Shown: positions 59,938 to 64,000 of the stretch, in pieces
Numbering within the stretch: the first letter of the stretch is position 1
How the letters are laid out: the number at the start of each line of letters is the position of its first letter
Assembly (NCBI RefSeq): GCF_001507435.1
Contig: NZ_LMWH01000128.1
Location: 62,001 to 126,000, forward strand
Length of the DNA: 64,000 bases
Origin: Streptomyces sp. NRRL F-5122
GTDB lineage: Bacteria; Actinomycetota; Actinomycetes; Streptomycetales; Streptomycetaceae
Direction: 5' to 3'
The notes under the pieces: generated by a model
Seen by the model: only the letters and a program-made list of their open reading frames with translations
Database searches by the model: none
What the model was told of the DNA's origin: nothing
Program-made: the position numbers and the translations under genes

Positions 59938-61137
59938 ATGCGGGTCACCAGGGCGACGGTCGAGGCGGTCGCCGGGCTGACGGCCCGGTGGTTCGGGGCG
60001 GTCGAGGACGGCACCGTCCTGTCGGCCGTCGGTGTCTGGCCCCTGCTCGCCTTCCTCCCGGACGGCGCCGATGGCGCAGCCCGGGCCGAACTGGCCGAAG
60101 CGGTCGGGCTCTCCGCGGACCGGGCGGCGCCCGCGGCCCGGGAGCTGCTCGAAGCCCTGCGCGCCCTGCGAGGGTTCGACGCGGCACTCGGGCTGTGGAC
60201 CGACCGCACCCTGGAACTGCGCGCCGAGTGGGAGTCGGGACTGCCCGCAGACACGCACGGGGTGCTCACGGGCAACGAGAGCACCGACCGGGCTGCGCTG
60301 GACGCCTGGGCGCAGAAGCGGACCGGAGGCCTGCTCGACCGTATGCCGGTCGCCTTGACGGAGGACACCGAACTCGTCCTGGCGAGCGCGCTCGCCCTGC
60401 GGACCGAGTGGTTGCGCCCCTTCGAGGAGTGGCCCGTCACCCCGGAGCAGGGGCCGTGGCAGGACCGGACGCTGCTGGGACTGAGACGCGAGAGCTCCCT
60501 GCTGGACCGGGTCGCCGTGGCGGACACACCCGAGGGGTCCGTCACCGAGCTGAGGGTGCTGGGCACCAACGGCATCGACGTCCGTCTGCTGCTCGGCGAG
60601 GAGCGGATGACACCCGCCGGGGTGCTGAGGGCAGGAGTGGACGTCCTCCTCGGACGGCACCCGTCCGTGAACGGCACCCGGCTGCCGTTCGGGGACGTGG
60701 GGCCGGGTCTGCGCGTACGGCGGGTGCGCCGTGTGAACCCACAACCGCCGACGCTCGAAGTGACCACCGTGGCCTACGACATGACCGCACATCACGATCT
60801 GCTCGCCCGGCACCGGCTGTTCGGCCTCACCGCGGCGCGCGACTCCACCCGCGGGCACTTCCCCGGCATCAGCGGCTCCCCCCTGGCGATCGGCTCCGCC
60901 CGGCAGTCGGCGACGGCGCGGTTCGGTGCGCTGGGCTTCCGCGCCGCCGCGGTCACCGCGTTCGCCGCCTTCGCCGGGGGGATGCCCGAGCGCCGCTATG
61001 TGACGACCACCGTCGAGGCCGACATCGACCGCCCCTTCGGCTTCCTCGCCGTGCACCGCACCTCCCGCCTCGTCCTGGCGGCGGGCTGGGTCACCTACCC
61101 CGTGCCCCACCCCGAGTACGAGGACGAGGACGAGTAA
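59938..61137 (+). CDS. Serpin-like protein (atypical hinge)
   Basis: 399 residues. Serpin features: N-terminal helices with GVWPLLAFLPDGADGAARAE, NGTRLPFGDVG-type strand region, and the C-terminal strand FGFLAVHRTSRLVLAAGWVTYP, which matches the serpin end signature. The reactive-loop hinge region reads GALGFRAAAVTAFAAFAGG near residue 325-345; the two hinge glutamates of inhibitory serpins are replaced, so it may not be inhibitory. No signal peptide. ATG at 59938 with GGGGG upstream. Serpins are sporadic in bacteria; cytoplasmic actinobacterial serpin-like proteins are mostly unstudied. Confidence 0.78.
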   Translation: MRVTRATVEAVAGLTARWFGAVEDGTVLSAVGVWPLLAFLPDGADGAARAELAEAVGLSADRAAPAARELLEALRALRGFDAALGLWTDRTLELRAEWESGLPADTHGVLTGNESTDRAALDAWAQKRTGGLLDRMPVALTEDTELVLASALALRTEWLRPFEEWPVTPEQGPWQDRTLLGLRRESSLLDRVAVADTPEGSVTELRVLGTNGIDVRLLLGEERMTPAGVLRAGVDVLLGRHPSVNGTRLPFGDVGPGLRVRRVRRVNPQPPTLEVTTVAYDMTAHHDLLARHRLFGLTAARDSTRGHFPGISGSPLAIGSARQSATARFGALGFRAAAVTAFAAFAGGMPERRYVTTTVEADIDRPFGFLAVHRTSRLVLAAGWVTYPVPHPEYEDEDE

Positions 61138-61204
61138 CGCGCACATCGAGGACGCCACGCACACATAGCGCGATGTCCTGGTCAGGGGCATCTACGCTGC
61201 TCAT

Positions 61205-62329
61205 ATGACACCCTTGCCGGACTGTTACTGCCCGGTGGACGGAACACGGGTCGCCGCCGAATCCCTGGCCTGGTGCTGCCCCGTCTGCCGGGGCCCGCTG
61301 GACCTGGACTTCGCGCCGACCCCCGCCCCGCTCAAGTCCCTCGGCGGGCGGGTGAACTCGCTGTGGCGGTATGCGGAGGTGCTGCCGCTGCCCGCACCGT
61401 CGATCAGTCTCGGCGAGGGCCGTACGCCGCTCGTGGAACTGGAGGACGGCGTCTCGGCCAAGCTCGACTACCTGATGCCGACGCTGTCCTTCAAGGACCG
61501 GGGCGCGGTGCTGCTGACCGAGCTGGCCCTGCGGCTGGGGCCGCGGGAGGTGGTCGCCGACAGCAGCGGAAACGCGGGCACGGCGATCGCCGCGTACTGC
61601 GCCCGGGCCGGACTGCCCTGCACGGTGTACGTCCCCGCGGGCACGTCCGCCAAGAAGCTGGAGCAGATCGGGGCGCACGGGGCACGGGCGCACGTGGTGG
61701 ACGGCGACCGCGAGGCGGCGGCGCATGCGGCCCGCGAACGGGCCGACGAGCCGGAGGTGTTCTACGCCTCGCACGTCTTCAACCCGTTCTTCCTGCACGG
61801 CACGAAGACGTACGTCCATGAGCTGTGGGAGGACCTGGGCGGGCGGCTCCCGGAGGTGCTCGTGCTGCCCGTCGGCAACGGCACGCTGCTGCTGGGCGCC
61901 GCCCTCGCCGTCGCCGAGCTGTACACGTCCGGCCTGATCGAGCGGCGGCCCGCACTGTACGCGGTGCAGGCGGAGGCGGTCGCCCCGCTGGCCCACGCAT
62001 GGCAGGAGGGCGCCGACGACCTGGTGGACGCCACGGCCACGGCCCCCACGTTCGCGGAGGGCATCGCGATTCCCCGGCCGCCCCGGGCCCGGCAGATCCT
62101 GCGCGCGGTCCGCGACTCGGGCGGCAGATTTCTCACGGTGACGGAGGAGCAGATTCGCGAGGCCCAACGGGATCTGGCGTCCCGTGGGCTCTACGTCGAA
62201 TCGACCGGGGTGGTGTCCTGGGCGGCGGTGCGGGAGGAAGAGCTCGGGGCGCGCGGCGCGGTGGTCCCGCTGTGCGGAGCGGGTCTGAAGACGGGACTGG
62301 CCGCGGGCACCGGTCCGTCCGGCGGCTGA
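61205..62329 (+). CDS. Threonine-synthase-like PLP-dependent enzyme
   Basis: 374 residues, fold-type II. A Cys-rich N-terminus (Cys7, Cys9, Cys24, Cys25, Cys28) resembles the zinc ribbon of long threonine synthases. PLP lysine Lys97 in PTLSFKDRGA, phosphate-binding ADSSGNAGTAIAAY, and PVGNGTLLLGAA. The threonine synthase fold is clear, but the substrate can be another phosphohomoserine-like or diaminopropionate-type compound, so the symbol is left empty. Probable leaderless ATG at 61205, with TACGCT at 61193-61198 six bases before it. Confidence 0.85.
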   Translation: MTPLPDCYCPVDGTRVAAESLAWCCPVCRGPLDLDFAPTPAPLKSLGGRVNSLWRYAEVLPLPAPSISLGEGRTPLVELEDGVSAKLDYLMPTLSFKDRGAVLLTELALRLGPREVVADSSGNAGTAIAAYCARAGLPCTVYVPAGTSAKKLEQIGAHGARAHVVDGDREAAAHAARERADEPEVFYASHVFNPFFLHGTKTYVHELWEDLGGRLPEVLVLPVGNGTLLLGAALAVAELYTSGLIERRPALYAVQAEAVAPLAHAWQEGADDLVDATATAPTFAEGIAIPRPPRARQILRAVRDSGGRFLTVTEEQIREAQRDLASRGLYVESTGVVSWAAVREEELGARGAVVPLCGAGLKTGLAAGTGPSGG

Positions 62330-62402
62330 GCCCGATGCGCACTGCGGGCCCGTGCTCCGGCATCCGCGCCACGGCCGAGCCGCGGTGCGGCGCGCCCGGC
62401 AG

Positions 62403-64000
62403 TCACACCGGCTCGCCCGCCAGCCTGCGCTGCTCCTCCTCGACGATACGGCGGGCCAGGGCCGCGTCCGAGACGTCCACCGCGTCGGGGGTGGCCTCCG
62501 CGACATCGCTGCGCCGGGCGTAGGCGTCGAACAGGCGGTCCTTGTTCTTCAGAATGCTCAGCAGCCGTTCGTCCACGCTGTCCTGCGCCAGCAGCCGGTG
62601 CACCTGGACCGCGCGTACCTGCCCCATGCGATGCGCGCGGGCCACGGCCTGGTGCTCCAGCGTCGGCTTGACCTGCGGCTCGCACAGAATGACCACGGAG
62701 GCGGACTGAAGGTTGAGCCCGGTGCCGCCCGCCTCGATCTGGGCGAGCAGCACCGCGTGTCCCTCGACGGCCGTGAACTCGTCGACCAGACGCTGCCTTC
62801 GGGCTGCGGGGACACCACCGGAGACCGTCCCGACCACCTCCTCGCCGAGGGCGGCCCGCACGGCGGAGAGCACCTCACGGAAGTACGAGAACACCACCAC
62901 CTTCAGCCCGGTCTCGGCGGCCTCCGCCACCAGTTCGCGCAGCCGGTGCAATTTGGCGGAGTGCCCGGGGTCGGCGTACGCGGCCCGGCGCATCGCCATG
63001 AAGTTCCCCTCTCGCACCGCCCCGCGATAGGCGTCCAGGTCGGCGGCGCTCGGGTCCTCCCACTCGTCGGTGTGCATCAGCGCGGGCAGTTCGGTGAGGA
63101 CGTCCTCCTGGTTGCGGCGCAGATAGGCCGGAGCGACACAGGCACGGAACGCCTGCGGTCCGGCGGCTCCCGTGCCCTGGCCGATCTCCGGCAGCAGTTC
63201 GGGGCGGAGGTGGCCGACCAGTGCGCGGAACTCGTCGACGCGGTTCTCCATCGGCGTGCCGGTGAGGAACAGCACACGCTTGCAGGCCCGCGTCCAGACC
63301 GTGACGGCCTTGGCGCGGCGGGTGCCGGGGTTCTTCACGTAGTGCGCCTCGTCCACGACGAGCATGGCCGGCGGCGCACCGTCCGGGGCGGGCAGGGTGT
63401 GCAGCGTGTCGAACGTGGTCACGGCGACGCCCCCGCGTTCGTGCCACTGCGCGTACGCGTCCAGCCGGTCGGGGCCGTGCACGGGCAGGGCGCGCAGGGC
63501 GCTGCGGACACCGATCTCCCGGGTCCAGTTGATCAGGACGCTCGCCGGGCAGACCACCAGGAAGTGGCTGTGCCCCTCGGCGGCGAGATGGGCGAGGGCC
63601 GCGATGGCCTGGACGGTCTTGCCGAGCCCCATCTCGTCACCGAGCACGACACGGCGCTGGGCGAGCGCGAAACGGGCGCCGAAGGACTGGTATCCGCGCA
63701 GCGAGACCCGGCGGTGGGTGTCGTCCAGCGGCTGGGCGCGAACCCGCTCGGCGACCTCGGTGGTCAGGAAGCCCTCCCCGGCCGCGGTGTCGGGGCGGTG
63801 CGCCGAGACCTCGGCGAGCAGGCCGTAGTACTCCGCCGAACGCAGCTCGAAGTCGACCCGGGCCTCGATGTCGGAGGCGGGATGGCGCAGCAGGTCGGCG
63901 GACGCCTGGGCGAGCAGCAGCGGTACGCCGCGGGCGACGGCGTCGGCGACGAGGTCTCCGATCTCGGCCACCGCGGAGACCGCGGCCTCCCTTTTGCCTC
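62403..64000 (-). CDS. SNF2-family DEAD/DEAH helicase (truncated by window end)
   Basis: At least 532 residues are visible; the frame is open to the last base of the window (helical REAAVSAVAEIGDLVADA) so the N-terminus lies beyond. Motif I GDEMGLGKTVQAIAALA, motif II VVDEAHYVKN, motif III LTGTPMENR, motif IV-V region VVFSYFREVLSA and AGGTGLNLQSAS, motif VI HQAVARAHRMGQ. SNF2-type double-stranded DNA translocase, cytoplasmic; probably involved in chromosome or repair transactions. An internal GTG at 63971 is not a good start. Stop is 73 nt from the convergent threonine-synthase-like gene. Confidence 0.9.
   Translation of the reverse strand, partial: GKREAAVSAVAEIGDLVADAVARGVPLLLAQASADLLRHPASDIEARVDFELRSAEYYGLLAEVSAHRPDTAAGEGFLTTEVAERVRAQPLDDTHRRVSLRGYQSFGARFALAQRRVVLGDEMGLGKTVQAIAALAHLAAEGHSHFLVVCPASVLINWTREIGVRSALRALPVHGPDRLDAYAQWHERGGVAVTTFDTLHTLPAPDGAPPAMLVVDEAHYVKNPGTRRAKAVTVWTRACKRVLFLTGTPMENRVDEFRALVGHLRPELLPEIGQGTGAAGPQAFRACVAPAYLRRNQEDVLTELPALMHTDEWEDPSAADLDAYRGAVREGNFMAMRRAAYADPGHSAKLHRLRELVAEAAETGLKVVVFSYFREVLSAVRAALGEEVVGTVSGGVPAARRQRLVDEFTAVEGHAVLLAQIEAGGTGLNLQSASVVILCEPQVKPTLEHQAVARAHRMGQVRAVQVHRLLAQDSVDERLLSILKNKDRLFDAYARRSDVAEATPDAVDVSDAALARRIVEEEQRRLAGEPV

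Overview
The window is high-GC actinobacterial chromosome, most probably from a Streptomyces. Almost every codon ends in G or C. Starts are often GTG, and two or three are TTG. Genes are coupled by 4-nt ATGA/GTGA overlaps. The content is that of a Streptomyces core region: mycothiol deacetylase, BldK-type oligopeptide importers, a PAS-GAF-PP2C-HATPase phosphatase, DUF6113 and DUF3117. From memory, the gene order also resembles the Mycobacterium tuberculosis interval from an O-methyltransferase near sigE (Rv1220c) down to mutT2 (Rv1160). Shared landmarks are DUF3117, tagA, a DivIVA-like protein, folP2, a LOG protein, dapE, dapC-fdxC, mshB plus a membrane protein, lpqW-typA and a Nudix gene. No tRNA, rRNA, CRISPR array or prophage was seen.

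Region 1 (1-11.5 kb) is housekeeping: the end of an O-methyltransferase, DUF3117, a crotonase-family enzyme, 3-methyladenine DNA glycosylase overlapping a DivIVA-like membrane protein, a FolP2-type dihydropteroate-synthase paralogue, a LOG-family protein, dapE, a membrane-anchored exported protein, a small secreted protein, dapC with the 7Fe ferredoxin gene, a GNAT acetyltransferase and a transglutaminase-like protein. dapE and dapC supply two late steps of the succinylase route to diaminopimelate and lysine.

Region 2 (11.5-21.5 kb) starts with a four-gene translationally coupled operon, ABC ATPase, ABC permease, histidine kinase and LuxR-type regulator, behind a perfect inverted repeat that is a candidate operator. 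It is followed by a large Pro/Gly-rich membrane protein with a peptidoglycan-binding-like exterior, mshB with a DUF6113 gene, a tiny membrane protein and an S9 peptidase.

Region 3 (21.7-40.6 kb) holds three complete five-gene oligopeptide/dipeptide ABC importers in alternating orientation (minus, plus, minus). The two outer sets are close paralogues. The middle set is divergent, and its binding protein carries a C-terminal membrane anchor instead of a lipobox. A methyltransferase lies between sets 1 and 2.

Region 4 (41.2-49.7 kb) has typA next to an LpqW-like family-5 binding lipoprotein, then a small hypothetical protein and a complete succinate dehydrogenase operon (five-helix membrane anchor, SdhA, SdhB).

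Region 5 (49.7-64 kb) is more accessory. It has a kinase-like phosphotransferase, a helical membrane protein, a scar made of an IS481-like fragment, a truncated nuclease-like toxin end and an apparently intact immunity-like gene, the PP2C phosphatase with a nearby HATPase protein, a Nudix hydrolase, a SPOR-like small protein, a GntR regulator, a probable frameshifted minus-strand gene, a serpin-like protein, a threonine-synthase-like PLP enzyme and an SNF2 helicase that runs off the window end.
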